Positions 1 to 8,244 are shown, counted from the stretch's first letter. The stretch: 14,572 bases of DNA from Propionibacteriaceae bacterium (GCA_031255975.1 JAIRRM010000089.1:1-14572); one strand, 5' to 3'. Notes: generated by a model not told the origin, from the sequence alone. Numbers and translations are program-made.

Positions 1-304
1 AAGGCAGCGGGCGGTGCCGGCGTAGCTGACTCCAGGCAGCGGCCAAGGGACAGGCGGCGATAACGATCCCACAGCCCCTGGGGCCAACGTTTCTTGGCGA
101 GCAACAGGGCCCGACACCAACCCCATCACGGACCGTCAACTCCAACCTCATCACCCCTCCCTCCGTCATTCCGGCTTCCGAGCCGGAATCCCTCACCATC
201 GCAATTCCTCACAACTAAACGCACATACCAAGAACCTGATAAACGTACGGAGCGGAGAGGTATGACAACGGTGGAGTTGCGCAATACGACGGCGGCCCCA
301 CGGA
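1..304. other. Intergenic region downstream of trpA
   Basis: I see no convincing gene here. On the plus strand, reading from base 1, an open frame runs into a TAA at 61-63 and could be the C-terminal tail (basic, ending DRRR) of a gene entering from the left, convergent with trpA; twenty codons are too few to be sure. On the minus strand another short open frame (AKKRWPQGLWDRYRR) also runs off the left edge. The frame that starts at 94 is proline/serine/arginine-rich and looks like chance coding. The only clear structure is the hairpin at 168-189, listed separately. Confidence 0.5.
168..189. repeat. Perfect 9-bp-arm hairpin downstream of trpA
   Basis: ATTCCGGCT at 168-176 and AGCCGGAAT at 181-189 are perfect reverse complements around a TCCG tetraloop. 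It lies 115 bases beyond the trpA stop, in the direction of trp transcription, so it could end or protect the trp mRNA. It has no T-run on either side, so it is not a classical intrinsic terminator. Its compact stem with GTCATTCC flank resembles dispersed palindromic (REP-like) elements found in many genomes; whether it is repeated cannot be told from one copy. Confidence 0.6.
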
Positions 305-1081
305 TCAGTCGAGCGCGGACTTCATGGATGCGGCATACTCCCGTAACACCGGGCCAGCCGCAGCGCCGTGCTCTGCTATCAGTGAGACGATCTTCGAGCC
401 GACGATCACCCCGTCGGCGTAGCGACTCAACTCGGCGGCCTGCTCGGGGGAATGTATTCCGAATCCGATGGCGACCGGGGTATTCGTATGTTTCTTGATT
501 TCCGTTATGATCGTTTTAAGGTCGGTGGTGATTTCGGCACGCACCCCTGTAACCCCCATGCTGGACACTACATAAATGAAACCGGTGGCGGCCTCGGCGA
601 TGGCCCTGATGCGATCAGCGGACGTGGGGGCGATCAACGTGATGACGGCCACACCATGACCAGCCGCGATGGACTTCAGTTCGCCCTGCTCCTCAAACGG
701 CAGATCGGGGATGATGATGCCCGACACTCCCACCTCGGCGCAACGCGCGCAAAACGCCTCATAGCCGTAGTGGAACACCGGGTTCAAATACGTCAGGAAC
801 ACCAGCGGGGTCGCGGTCTGGGCGTGTACCCGACGCGCCAACTCGAACGCACCGGCCACGCTTGCGCCGCCAGCGAACGCCCGTACATTGGCCGCTTGGA
901 TCACCGGGCCCTCGGCGATGGGATCGCTGAACGGAATGCCGATCTCGATCAGGTCGGCACCGCCGGCTATCAGGTCTCGGATAAACCCCTCGGATGCCGC
1001 CAAAGACGGATCACCCGCCGTAATGAACGCGATGAACGCCTTGCCGCCCGCGAATGCCTTGGCGATGTCATTGCCACTCAT
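305..1081 (-). CDS. trpA: Tryptophan synthase alpha subunit TrpA
   Basis: Cleaves indole-3-glycerol phosphate to indole and glyceraldehyde 3-phosphate; the indole is channelled to TrpB in the cytoplasmic alpha2-beta2 complex. The 258-residue product is full length for a TIM-barrel TrpA. FITAGDP lies near residues 19-25, the catalytic loop [14 protein letters not shown] at 46-59, and the phosphate-binding GFG and GVIVGS motifs near the C-terminus. Glu46 matches the catalytic Glu49 of E. coli. The position of the second catalytic acid (Asp60 in E. coli) is Glu57, a variant I recall from Clostridia-type TrpA. The ATG at 1081 is chosen because AGGAC lies 6 bases upstream and [10 protein letters not shown] is a normal TrpA beginning; longer in-frame versions are not needed. 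It overlaps the trpB end by 14 bases, so translation is probably coupled. Last gene of the trp operon. Confidence 0.96.
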   Translation of the reverse strand: MSGNDIAKAFAGGKAFIAFITAGDPSLAASEGFIRDLIAGGADLIEIGIPFSDPIAEGPVIQAANVRAFAGGASVAGAFELARRVHAQTATPLVFLTYLNPVFHYGYEAFCARCAEVGVSGIIIPDLPFEEQGELKSIAAGHGVAVITLIAPTSADRIRAIAEAATGFIYVVSSMGVTGVRAEITTDLKTIITEIKKHTNTPVAIGFGIHSPEQAAELSRYADGVIVGSKIVSLIAEHGAAAGPVLREYAASMKSALD

Positions 1082-2264
1082 CGACTGTCCTTCCGCGATA
1101 GCGGGCGATAGCGGCCACGTCCTTGTCGCCACGTCCCGACAGATTAATGACGACATGCTGCCCCGGTGCGAACTCGTCCGCAATCTTCAGTACTTGCGCC
1201 ACGGCGTGCGCCGATTCGATGGCACAGATGATGCCCTCGGTACGGGCCAGATACTCGAAAGCGGCTACGGCCTCGTCGTCGGTAACCGGTACATATTCGG
1301 CTCGGCCCGTCACGTGCAACCAGGCGTGCTCCGGGCCGATACCGGGATAATCCAGCCCGGCAGAAATCGAATACACCGGCGCGATCTGCCCATCGCCGTC
1401 TTGGCAGAACAGGCTTTTCATGCCGTGGAACACCCCGACGGAACCCCTGGCGATGGTCGCCGCGTGCCGCTCGGTCTCGATACCCCGACCAGCCGCCTCA
1501 CAACCGATGAGCCGCACCGACTCGTGATCGATGAACTCATAGAACGCCCCGATGGCGTTGGAGCCACCGCCGACACACGCCACCACCGCGGCGGGCAGCA
1601 CTTCCGGGTCGCCCGTCGCCTCGACCAGTTGAGCGTGTATTTCGCGCCCGATCGTCGTCTGGAAATCGCGCACCATCAGCGGGAACGGATGCGGCCCCAT
1701 CACCGAACCGAGCACATACAGCGTGTCGTGTACTCGCCCAGACCACTCACGCATCGCGTCGTTCACGGCGTCTTTCAGAGTCTGCGTGCCAGACGTGACG
1801 GCATTCACCTTCGCTCCGAGCAGTTCCATACGGTAGACGTTCAGTGACTGCCGTACGGTGTCCTCCAGCCCCATGAAGATTTCGCACTCCAGGCCCAGCA
1901 GCGCCGCAGCGGTGGCGGTGGCCACCCCGTGCTGCCCCGCGCCGGTCTCGGCGATCACCCTAGTCTTGCCCATGCGCTTCGCCAGTAGGCACTGACCCAG
2001 CACATTGTTGATTTTGTGACTACCGGTGTGGTTGAGATCCTCGCGCTTCAACCACAGTTCCGGCCCCCCCAGGTCAGCCGTCATCCGCTTGGCGTGGTAC
2101 AGCCGAGACGGACGCCCCGCATAGTCGCGCAGCAGCGCATCGAGTTCCGCGACAAATGCGGGGTCGGCGCTGAAATGCCGGTACGCCGCCTCCAGAGCGT
2201 GAATCTCATTCATCAACGTCTCGGGGAGGTACTGCCCTCCGAATTCGCCGTATCTACCGTTCAT
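1068..2264 (-). CDS. trpB: Tryptophan synthase beta subunit TrpB
   Basis: PLP-dependent enzyme that condenses indole with L-serine to give tryptophan, in complex with TrpA. The 398-residue product is the usual length. The N-terminal [14 protein letters not shown] signature, the PLP Schiff-base lysine Lys84 in HTGSHKINN, catalytic Glu106 in AETGAGQHG, the substrate loop and the phosphate-binding GGGSN motif are all present. It is the classical TrpB1 type, consistent with the adjacent trpA. The ATG at 2264 shares ATGA with the stop of the trpCF gene and has GGAG 8-11 bases upstream; an upstream in-frame start at 2288 would only add residues not conserved in the family. Its end overlaps trpA. 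Confidence 0.97.
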   Translation of the reverse strand: MNGRYGEFGGQYLPETLMNEIHALEAAYRHFSADPAFVAELDALLRDYAGRPSRLYHAKRMTADLGGPELWLKREDLNHTGSHKINNVLGQCLLAKRMGKTRVIAETGAGQHGVATATAAALLGLECEIFMGLEDTVRQSLNVYRMELLGAKVNAVTSGTQTLKDAVNDAMREWSGRVHDTLYVLGSVMGPHPFPLMVRDFQTTIGREIHAQLVEATGDPEVLPAAVVACVGGGSNAIGAFYEFIDHESVRLIGCEAAGRGIETERHAATIARGSVGVFHGMKSLFCQDGDGQIAPVYSISAGLDYPGIGPEHAWLHVTGRAEYVPVTDDEAVAAFEYLARTEGIICAIESAHAVAQVLKIADEFAPGQHVVINLSGRGDKDVAAIARYRGRTVDEWQ

Positions 2265-3802
2265 CGCCGTCTCCGCTTGAAATCCCATACGATCCGGGCC
2301 AGTTCGTTGACTTTGGCGGCGTCTTTTACACCGTCGGTTTCAGCGCCACTGGACACATCAATGGCGTACGGTCGTAGCGCCCACAGCGCTTCCGCCGCGT
2401 TATCCACCGAGATTCCGCCCGCCAAGAAGAACGCTCGCCCCAGCGGCGGTACCGCTGACCAGTCGAACGTCTCGCCACTACCGGCCCCGGAGTCCAACAG
2501 CAGATATTCGGCGTCGCTGGCCAGCGCGGCGTCCAGCGCCCCAGGTTCGCCCATCCGCACCGCCCTGATGCTGGGAGTATCCGGCAGCAGTTCCCGCAGC
2601 GCGTCGCTGTAGCGCTGGTCTTCATGCCCGTGCAGTTGCACCAGTTCGATGGTGCCGTCAGAAACCAGCCGATGAATCAACTCCACCGGCTGATCCACGA
2701 ACACTCCCACCGTCTTGATGCGCGCGTCCAGTTTCCGCCGTAGCTCAGCGGCCAACTCCGGGGTTAGCTGCCGTTTCGACGGCGCGAACACGAACCCGGC
2801 GAACTCCGGGGTGCCGTAGCGCGCGTACGCCTCGTTGACGTAGCTCACATCTTCACTACGTCGTAATCCGCAGATTTTGAGCCTCGGCTCAATGAACTCT
2901 CGCTGCCCACCGGATGACTCCGCCGTCGGAACCGCAGCCACCGCCGTAGTCGGCCCAGATCCCAAGCCAGGAACCCTATCCGACCACGCATCCGCAGCCG
3001 CAGCCGCAGCCACCGCCGGAAGCAGCGAACGCAGTTCTGCCAACGCCGTCACCTTGTCAGGAGCGCGCATCAACGTCTCGCCAATCAACACCGCGTCGGC
3101 ACCAGCGGCATACACCCGAGCCACATCCTGCGCTGTGGCGATGCCGGATTCGGCGACCAGCAGCACGCCATCAGGTACCAACCCCGCCAACCGCTCTGTG
3201 ACCGCGAGGTCTACCTCAAACGTAGTCAGATCGCGGTTGTTTATGCCGATGATGTCTGCCCCCGCAGCCAGCGCCCGGCGCAGTTCTGCCTCGTCGTGTA
3301 CCTCCACCAGTGCCGACAACCCCAGTCGCCGTGTCAATGCCAGGTAGTCGCGCAACTGCTCGTCGTCCAAAATGGCCACGATGAGCAACACCGCACTGGC
3401 TCGTAGCGCCAACGCCTGATAGAGCTGATACTCGTCGATGATGAAATCTTTACGCAGCACCGGCAGCCCCACCTCGGAGGTGATGGCGCGCAGGTATTCG
3501 TCTGAACCCTGGAAGAATGTGGGCTCGGTGAGCACCGAGATGGCGGCGGCACCGGCTGCCACGTAGTCGCGCGCGATGTCGCGGTACGGGAAGTCGGCGG
3601 CGATAACACCCTTGGATGGGGACGCCTTCTTCACCTCGCAGATGAAGCTCATTCCGGGAGCCCGCAGCGCGGTGGCGAAGCTCGGCGGTGGCGCGATACG
3701 CAACATGGCGACACGTCGTAGCTGCTCAAACGGCACCCGCTCACGCTCGGCCCGCACCCGCTCCCGGGTGGCAGCCACGATGTCGTCGAGAATCACGCAC
3801 AC
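2261..3802 (-). CDS. trpCF: Fused indole-3-glycerol phosphate synthase / phosphoribosylanthranilate isomerase (TrpC-TrpF)
   Basis: Bifunctional enzyme for the two steps between phosphoribosylanthranilate and indole-3-glycerol phosphate. Residues about 1-262 are Trp[14 protein letters not shown] (catalytic lysine), [23 protein letters not shown] and the ESGI and GADAVLIGE phosphate-site motifs. Residues about 263-303 are an Ala/Gly/Ser-rich linker. Residues about 304-513 are Trp[12 protein letters not shown] with the catalytic cysteine, [31 protein letters not shown] with the catalytic aspartate, and LAGGI. I place the start at the GTG at 3802, because AGAGGG lies 9 bases upstream and the protein then begins just before [10 protein letters not shown], the normal TrpC N-terminus; the GTG at 3796 or 3865 is possible. 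Many actinobacteria lack TrpF and use PriA, whereas corynebacteria also have a fusion. It is separated from trpD by 119 bases without obvious features and overlaps trpB by ATGA. Confidence 0.94.
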   Translation of the reverse strand: MCVILDDIVAATRERVRAERERVPFEQLRRVAMLRIAPPPSFATALRAPGMSFICEVKKASPSKGVIAADFPYRDIARDYVAAGAAAISVLTEPTFFQGSDEYLRAITSEVGLPVLRKDFIIDEYQLYQALALRASAVLLIVAILDDEQLRDYLALTRRLGLSALVEVHDEAELRRALAAGADIIGINNRDLTTFEVDLAVTERLAGLVPDGVLLVAESGIATAQDVARVYAAGADAVLIGETLMRAPDKVTALAELRSLLPAVAAAAAADAWSDRVPGLGSGPTTAVAAVPTAESSGGQREFIEPRLKICGLRRSEDVSYVNEAYARYGTPEFAGFVFAPSKRQLTPELAAELRRKLDARIKTVGVFVDQPVELIHRLVSDGTIELVQLHGHEDQRYSDALRELLPDTPSIRAVRMGEPGALDAALASDAEYLLLDSGAGSGETFDWSAVPPLGRAFFLAGGISVDNAAEALWALRPYAIDVSSGAETDGVKDAAKVNELARIVWDFKRRRR

Positions 3803-3921
3803 CAACCTACGCCCTCTGAGCTTTCGAGACGACCATTCGCCACCCTCGGGGATCTCAGGCTCCACTAATCAGCGTCGCCTACCGTCTTGCGCGAATCGGA
3901 CTCAGCGAAGATCGGCTCCCG

Positions 3922-4929
3922 CTATTTGCGTGACAGTTCGATGAACCGCTCCAGTTGCGCCAGCGCAGCGCCGGAATCGATCATCTCGGCGGCTATCGCA
4001 ATGCCCGCCTCAATGCTTTCGGCCCGTCCGGCGATGTAGATGGCGGCCCCGGAGTTCAGCAGCACCGCGTCACGCTTCGCGCTCCGCTCACCTTTCAAGA
4101 CAGCAAGGGTGATGGTGGCGTTTTCAGCCGGGGTACCACCCACCAGGTCGCTCTTGTCGCAACGGGTGAACCCGAACTGCTCCGGGGTGATGACGTACGT
4201 GGAAAGCCTGCCGCCTTGCAGTTCGCACACACTGGTGGCGCTGGAGAGGGAAATCTCGTCGAGGCCGTCCTGCCCGTACACCACCATCGCCCGCTTCACC
4301 CCAAGGTTGTGCAGCACCTTGCCAAGCGGCTCCACCAACTCCTCGGAGTAGACACCGAGTAGCTCCATGGTGGCGCCGGCAGGGTTCACCAACGGCCCCA
4401 AGATGTTGAATATGGTACGAATGCCGAGTTCCTTACGCACTGGAGCGACATAGCGCATGGCGATGTGGTAGTTCTGCGCGAACAGGAAGCACAGGTTGAT
4501 GGCTTTCAGAATCTCCAACGATTTCTCCGGGGGCACCGTGATGTCTACGCCGAGTGCCTCCAAAACATCAGCCGCACCCGACTTGGACGACGCGGCACGG
4601 TTGCCGTGTTTCGCCACCGGAATACCCGCCGCCGAGATGACCAGGGCAGATGTGGTGGAGATATTGAACGAGTTGGCGCGATCACCGCCGGTACCGACGA
4701 TCTCCAACACCTCGTCCTCGTTCAACAACCGGATGCAGTGTTTACGCATCCCCGCCGCCGAACCGCTGATCTCGTCGATGGTCTCACCCTTGACACTCAT
4801 CGCGGTGAGGTACGCGGCCATCTGAATCTGGCTGGCCTCGCCGCCCATGATTTCATCCATGACCGCTTCGGCGGTGGCGAAGTCGAGGTTCTGCCGCGAA
4901 GTCGCCTGGAGTATCGCTTCCTTTATCAT
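3922..4929 (-). CDS. trpD: Anthranilate phosphoribosyltransferase TrpD
   Basis: Transfers the phosphoribosyl group of PRPP to anthranilate, the second committed step of tryptophan synthesis. At 335 residues it is full length and unfused (no amidotransferase domain). The N-terminal helical domain is followed by the PRPP-binding GTGGD at 79-83, NISTTSA at 89-95, the anthranilate-binding KHGNRAASS at 107-115, and the [18 protein letters not shown] block. The ATG at 4929 is preferred over the longer frame from 4959, since GAAAGGTG ends about 8 bases upstream and MIKEAI is a typical beginning. The wording closely resembles Clostridia TrpD from memory. It is the first intact trp gene here; a trpG remnant ends 61 bases upstream, and the copZ-copA genes point into it, so it may rely on read-through or on a promoter I cannot identify. 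Confidence 0.96.
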   Translation of the reverse strand: MIKEAILQATSRQNLDFATAEAVMDEIMGGEASQIQMAAYLTAMSVKGETIDEISGSAAGMRKHCIRLLNEDEVLEIVGTGGDRANSFNISTTSALVISAAGIPVAKHGNRAASSKSGAADVLEALGVDITVPPEKSLEILKAINLCFLFAQNYHIAMRYVAPVRKELGIRTIFNILGPLVNPAGATMELLGVYSEELVEPLGKVLHNLGVKRAMVVYGQDGLDEISLSSATSVCELQGGRLSTYVITPEQFGFTRCDKSDLVGGTPAENATITLAVLKGERSAKRDAVLLNSGAAIYIAGRAESIEAGIAIAAEMIDSGAALAQLERFIELSRK

Positions 4930-4990
4930 TCGGTGCTCACCTTTCATGGGCCGGGCCACCCGCCAAGAAACCGACCATGACGACCGCCCC

Positions 4991-5121
4991 TTACGGCGCT
5001 GTGATCGACTCGGGGTGGAACTGAGTCCCGTACCCAGAATAGTCGCGCTGGGCCGTAGCCATCACCTCGCTACCGTTCGCATCCCCCGCCAAGCCATCAT
5101 CCAACGCCGCCGCCAAGGGCG
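4991..5121 (-). pseudogene. trpG: 3' remnant of trpG (anthranilate synthase glutamine amidotransferase), 5' part lost
   Basis: Reading minus from about 5149 to a TAA at 4991-4993, a frame open for about 50 codons ends in [10 protein letters not shown], then [13 protein letters not shown]. This matches, without gaps, the last 25 or so residues of TrpG/PabA-type class I amidotransferases (typically xIMAxRHRxYPxYGVQFHPESIxT), including the His and Glu of the catalytic triad. Everything before that is missing: there is no nucleophile-elbow cysteine motif, no oxyanion loop and no credible start, and an in-frame TAG stands at 5150-5152 inside the copA 3' end. The clearly alignable part is about 4991-5068; 5069-5121 is less certain. 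It sits in the normal trpG place directly before trpD and abuts the copA stop, so it reads as a fossil left when the upstream half of the operon was replaced. Confidence 0.82.
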
Positions 5122-7485
5122 CTATATGGTGGGCCGGAAACTCCGCAACCTAAGCGAGTTGGTGACAACGAACACCGAACTGAACGCCATCGCGGCACCA
5201 GCCACCATCGGGTTCAGTAGTCCCAGCGCCGCCACCGGGATAGCGATTACGTTGTAGCCGAAAGCCCAGAACAGGTTGGCCTTGATGGTGCCGAAGGTAC
5301 GACGGGAGAGCCGGATCGCGTCCAACGCCGCCAGCAGATCGGAGCGCATCAGGGTGATGTCGGCGGCGGCCTGCGCCGCGTCGGTACCACTGCCCATGGC
5401 GATACCCAGGTCGGCCTGCGCCAGCGCGGCGGCGTCGTTCACGCCGTCCCCAACCATCGCCACCTGACGGCCTTCGCTTTGCAACCGCCGCACCACATTT
5501 ACCTTGTCACCCGGCAGCACGCCCGCGATGACCTCATCAATACCAAGGCTAGACGCCACCTCCTGCGCCACCTGATCGTTGTCGCCGGTGAGTAGCACCG
5601 GGGGAAGACCCAGTCGGTTCAGTTCGGCGATGGCGCGTTGCGACGTGTCGCGCACCGTGTCCGCCACCGTGATGGTGCCGCGCAATTCACCGCCCCAGGC
5701 GACATTCACCGTGGTGCCTTGAACGTCGGTTGGGGAGGATTCCGCAAAACGCCCCGCATCGGTTGGGGAGGGTGCCGCATCACGCTCAGCGTCGGTTGTG
5801 GCGGGATCCACGGGTATTCGCCCTGAGGTTACACCCGAACCCACCCCAGCGGTCGGGCAGGTTTGGCCGTACTCGGCCTGTGCAGCAGCCGAAACCGCAC
5901 TCTCGATCACCTGCGGAACCATATTCTCGGCCACCCAGTTGGCACGCCCAACAAGCACGGTGTTGCCGTCTACCACCGCCCGTACCCCCAACCCCGGCAC
6001 CGAGTCGAAATCGGTGGCGGAAGCGGTAGGGGCGGCCCACCGCACGATGGCTTTCGCGAGCGGATGCTCCGAGTTGGCCTCGGCGGCACCGGCGTAACGT
6101 TTGAGTTCATCCAGGGTGACGCCGCTAGTCAACTGCCATTCGCTTACGCTCATCTCGCCGGTGGTCACCGTACCCGTCTTGTCGAGCACCACGGCGTCGA
6201 TACGACGCGCCGCTTCCAATGCCGCCGCACCGGCGATGACGATACCCAGTTGCGCGCCACGCCCGGTGCCGACCAGTAGCGCCGTCGGAGTTGCCAAACC
6301 CAGGGCACAGGGGCAAGCGATAATGAGCACCGCCACCGCGGTGGAGACCGCGAACGACACCGTTTCGCCAAGCGCCAGCCACACCACCAGGGTGCCAAGC
6401 GCCACCAGAATGACGATGGGCACAAACACTTCGGCGATACGGTCGGCCAGCCGTTGTATCTGCGACTTGCCGTTCTGCGCCTGCTCCACCATGCGGGCGA
6501 TACCCGCCAATTGGGTGTCGCCGCCGACGGCGGTAGCTCGTACCACCAAACGCCCGGTGGTGTTCACTGCGGCTCCCACCACCGCGTCACCCACGCCAAC
6601 ATCCACCGGCAGCGATTCCCCGGTGATGAGCGAATTATCCACCGCCGAGACACCGGCGACCACCACGCCATCGGTAGCGATGCGTTCGCCGGGACGTACC
6701 ACCAGTTCGTCGCCAACTACGAGATCACTGGCCGCCACCAGACGCTCTACGCCGTCAAGCAACACCGTCGCGTATTTGGCACCCAAGTTGAGCAGCGCCT
6801 CAACCGCCGCTCCGGCCTGGCGTTTGGAACGCGCCTCAATGTAACGACCGATGAGTAGAAAGGTGAGAATCCCGGCGGTGGCCTCCAGGTAGATGGAGGC
6901 GTCGGCGTGGCCCCGTCGCAGCGACCAAGACCATTCGTGCTGGTAGCCAATCGTCCCGGCCATGCCGAAGATCATGGCGTATCCGCTCCACGCCAACGCC
7001 GCGGTGGTGCCCAGCGTAACCAGGGTGTCCATGGTAACGCTGCGATGCCTGAGGTTTAACAGCGTGGCCCGATGGAAGCGCCAACCGCACCAGGCGTACA
7101 CCGGCAACGTGAGCGCCAGGCAAACCCACTGCCACGCCGGAAACTGCAACACGGGCAGCATGGAGAGCACTACGACCGGCACGCTCAAGATGACAGCGAC
7201 CACCATACGGATACGTAAGGCAGCGGCCTCGTCCACCGGCGGCGCGTCCGGATTGGGCGGCGCGGCACCGTAACCCGCGCCCTCCACCACTTTGATGAGG
7301 TCAGCCACGCTGACATCGGGCGGCGCGACAACATGGGCCTTCTCGGTGGCGAAGTTCACGCTCGCCAGCACCCCCGGCACTTTCGAGAGCTTCTTCTCAA
7401 TGCGCACGGCACAGGCCGCGCAGGTCATGCCGGTGATGGCTAGATCGACGCTACGAGTGTTCGGAGTCGCGGTGGCGACGCTCAC
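5122..7485 (-). CDS. copA: Copper-exporting P1B-1-type ATPase CopA
   Basis: Membrane pump that uses ATP to expel Cu(I). The 787-residue product has one N-terminal heavy-metal domain (GMTCAAC, Cys22 and Cys25), about eight membrane segments, the actuator loop TGES, the intramembrane metal-site CPC at 391-393, the phosphorylated Asp435 in DKTGT, the HPLAKAI nucleotide-domain His-Pro, LTGDN, and VGDGVND. The last segments hold the YN and MAFSS motifs; CPC with YN and MxxSS is the Cu(I) class signature. The GTG at 7485 is chosen: it overlaps the copZ stop as GTGA and gives a normal N-terminus; upstream residues in this frame are copZ shadow. Odd: residues about 543-590 in the nucleotide domain are a low-complexity insert with 11-residue imperfect repeats, splitting what would otherwise read [11 protein letters not shown]. 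Co-transcribed with copZ; its 3' end touches the trpG remnant. Confidence 0.95.
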   Translation of the reverse strand: MSVATATPNTRSVDLAITGMTCAACAVRIEKKLSKVPGVLASVNFATEKAHVVAPPDVSVADLIKVVEGAGYGAAPPNPDAPPVDEAAALRIRMVVAVILSVPVVVLSMLPVLQFPAWQWVCLALTLPVYAWCGWRFHRATLLNLRHRSVTMDTLVTLGTTAALAWSGYAMIFGMAGTIGYQHEWSWSLRRGHADASIYLEATAGILTFLLIGRYIEARSKRQAGAAVEALLNLGAKYATVLLDGVERLVAASDLVVGDELVVRPGERIATDGVVVAGVSAVDNSLITGESLPVDVGVGDAVVGAAVNTTGRLVVRATAVGGDTQLAGIARMVEQAQNGKSQIQRLADRIAEVFVPIVILVALGTLVVWLALGETVSFAVSTAVAVLIIACPCALGLATPTALLVGTGRGAQLGIVIAGAAALEAARRIDAVVLDKTGTVTTGEMSVSEWQLTSGVTLDELKRYAGAAEANSEHPLAKAIVRWAAPTASATDFDSVPGLGVRAVVDGNTVLVGRANWVAENMVPQVIESAVSAAAQAEYGQTCPTAGVGSGVTSGRIPVDPATTDAERDAAPSPTDAGRFAESSPTDVQGTTVNVAWGGELRGTITVADTVRDTSQRAIAELNRLGLPPVLLTGDNDQVAQEVASSLGIDEVIAGVLPGDKVNVVRRLQSEGRQVAMVGDGVNDAAALAQADLGIAMGSGTDAAQAAADITLMRSDLLAALDAIRLSRRTFGTIKANLFWAFGYNVIAIPVAALGLLNPMVAGAAMAFSSVFVVTNSLRLRSFRPTI
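5724..5812. repeat. 33-bp imperfect tandem repeat inside copA
   Basis: Three units starting at 5724, 5757 and 5790 share a CGTCGGTTGGGGAGG-type beginning (second unit CATCGGTTGGGGAGG, third CGTCGGTTGTGGCGG) followed by a similar CCGCA-like stretch; the third is the most diverged and only its first part is clear. The 33-bp period keeps the copA frame and encodes 11-residue units containing TDA/TDV (TTDAER, PTDAGR, PTDVQ). It lies in the nucleotide-binding domain insert and could vary in copy number between strains. Confidence 0.75.
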
Positions 7486-7691
7486 TTCGGCGCGACCTGG
7501 TATTCGCCCGCCTCCGCCACGGCGGCCACAACGGTTTGTATGTCGATGGGCGCGGCAGAGGTGACGGTGAGTTGCCCATCCGCCAGCGCCAGCGCCACGT
7601 CGGTGACCCCGGGGATGGCGGACACCTCCTCTTTCACATGCGCCACGCAATGTTCACAGGTCATGCCGGTGACGATGTATTCGGCGATCAT
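7482..7691 (-). CDS. copZ: Copper chaperone CopZ (heavy-metal-associated domain protein)
   Basis: Small cytoplasmic Cu(I) carrier expected to hand copper to CopA. The 69-residue product is a single ferredoxin-like HMA domain: the metal loop GMTCEHC (Cys12, Cys15) near the N-terminus, then the usual [15 protein letters not shown] and a final [10 protein letters not shown] segment. The ATG at 7691 is preferred over 7706 because AGGAGGG sits 5 bases upstream of it, whereas the upstream ATG lies within that ribosome site. The stop overlaps the copA GTG start (GTGA), so the two are translated together. No CsoR or CopY-type regulator gene is in the window. Confidence 0.94.
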   Translation of the reverse strand: MIAEYIVTGMTCEHCVAHVKEEVSAIPGVTDVALALADGQLTVTSAAPIDIQTVVAAVAEAGEYQVAPK

Positions 7692-7728
7692 GTCGGCCCT
7701 CCTCATTGGCTGCTATGCCGGTATCGGA

Positions 7729-7756
7729 TGAGTCACCGCTCTGCGGCGACGACTCA
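7729..7756. repeat. Small inverted repeat in the copZ leader
   Basis: TGAGTC at 7729-7734 and GACTCA at 7751-7756 are reverse complements 16 bases apart, between the palindrome at 7769-7794 and the copZ start. It would form a modest hairpin in the copZ 5' leader RNA. It could be chance in GC-rich DNA; no function is claimed. Confidence 0.3.
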
Positions 7757-7768
7757 CCAATACAGCAA

Positions 7769-7794
7769 CGTCTGGACACATATTGTTCCAGACG
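7769..7794. promoter_or_regulatory. 26-bp palindrome upstream of copZ, candidate operator
   Basis: CGTCTGGA at 7769-7776 is exactly mirrored by TCCAGACG at 7787-7794; two central base pairs also match, giving a dyad centred between 7781 and 7782 with an AT-rich middle. It lies about 80 bases upstream of the copZ ATG, a likely place for a promoter, so a dimeric repressor or activator of the copper genes could bind. The middle reads ACA-ATA-TGT on the minus strand, similar to but one base longer than the CopY cop-box (TACANNTGTA). It does not resemble the GC-rich CsoR palindrome I know. A hairpin role in RNA is also possible. Confidence 0.5.
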
Positions 7795-7854
7795 GCACTG
7801 ACAGGTCGAGCACAACTTGTCTTTTTATGGCAGGAGGGAAACTGAGAGGGGCTC

Positions 7855-7947
7855 ATGGGACGAATCTTCACGGGGACGATGGTAAAAATTACAGTGTCCG
7901 GTACGGTGCCGATTTCGTCCCACCGGCAGACGCTGAATGTCGCGTAA
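7855..7947 (+). CDS. Possible 30-residue small ORF of unknown function
   Basis: An ATG at 7855, preceded by GAGAGGGG a few bases upstream, opens a 30-codon frame ending at TAA 7945-7947 (begins MGRIFTGTMVKITV). It has no recognised domain, no membrane segment and no neighbour that suggests a job. A purine-rich site before an ATG is easy to find by chance, so this is only a candidate. Confidence 0.15.
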   Translation: MGRIFTGTMVKITVSGTVPISSHRQTLNVA

Positions 7948-8017
7948 ACAATGAGTGACGACAGGGTAGAAGCAAACCTCGTAGTCAGCCGTTGTTACGC
8001 CGTTTTAGAGCAGTGAT

Positions 8018-8026
8018 TTATCCACA
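8018..8026 (+). promoter_or_regulatory. DnaA box (TTATCCACA)
   Basis: Perfect match to the general bacterial DnaA-binding consensus TTATCCACA, about 360 bases upstream of dnaB. It is the left-most of the boxes in this intergenic region. Confidence 0.65.
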
Positions 8027-8112
8027 ACGGATGTGCAAACAGACTGTATTTACCACCCGCAACGACCTATGCCAAACCTAGCGTTGAACGCACAAAAGAC
8101 GCGAAAAACTCG

Positions 8113-8121
8113 TGTGGCCAA
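8113..8121 (-). promoter_or_regulatory. DnaA box-like site, one mismatch
   Basis: On the minus strand this reads TTGGCCACA, one base from the actinobacterial DnaA-box form TTGTCCACA. It lies between the stronger sites and is weaker evidence alone. Confidence 0.35.
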
Positions 8122-8156
8122 CCGGTTTCTACCAGACAAACGCCTAGTCAAACCGG
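8122..8156. repeat. Inverted repeat CCGGTTT / AAACCGG
   Basis: CCGGTTT at 8122-8128 and AAACCGG at 8150-8156 are reverse complements 21 bases apart. The right arm is also part of a longer inverted pair with 8266-8275 (AACCGGGTTT at 8151-8160 against AAACCCGGTT). These arms bracket most of the DnaA-box cluster. Confidence 0.4.
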
Positions 8157-8244
8157 GTTTTGCCACTTAAAAGGCGCGTGTCGCACCCAGGATAGTCACA
8201 GGCTGGGCCTTGCCGTCCACCACCTGTCCACCGGTGCCACTTAG

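Noticed and set aside
1..63. 3' end of a plus-strand gene entering from the left
   Set aside because: One frame is open from base 1 to a TAA at 61-63, but about twenty codons with no recognisable motif are not enough for a gene call.
94..498. Plus-strand open frame of 134 residues downstream of trpA
   Set aside because: It is Pro/Ser/Arg-rich without motifs, spans the hairpin at 168-189 and runs into the antisense of trpA.
452..1847. Long plus-strand open frames opposite trpA and trpB
   Set aside because: They are antisense to well-conserved genes and their translations (Arg/His/Gly-rich) show no family motifs; typical GC-rich shadows.
3803..3921. Extra gene or domain between trpD and trpCF
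   Set aside because: The 119 bases contain only a GTG-initiated extension of the trpCF frame without family similarity; no separate frame is supported.
4930..5121. trp leader peptide and attenuator before trpD
   Set aside because: No short frame with tandem Trp codons and no terminator/antiterminator pair was seen; the stretch is explained by the trpG remnant.
5724..5812. CRISPR-like array
   Set aside because: The 33-bp units are adjacent without spacers, imperfect, in frame within copA and only about three in number.
6101..6844. 247-residue Ser/Thr-rich plus-strand frame inside copA
   Set aside because: Antisense of copA; composition is what the complement of a P-type ATPase gives, with no domain visible.
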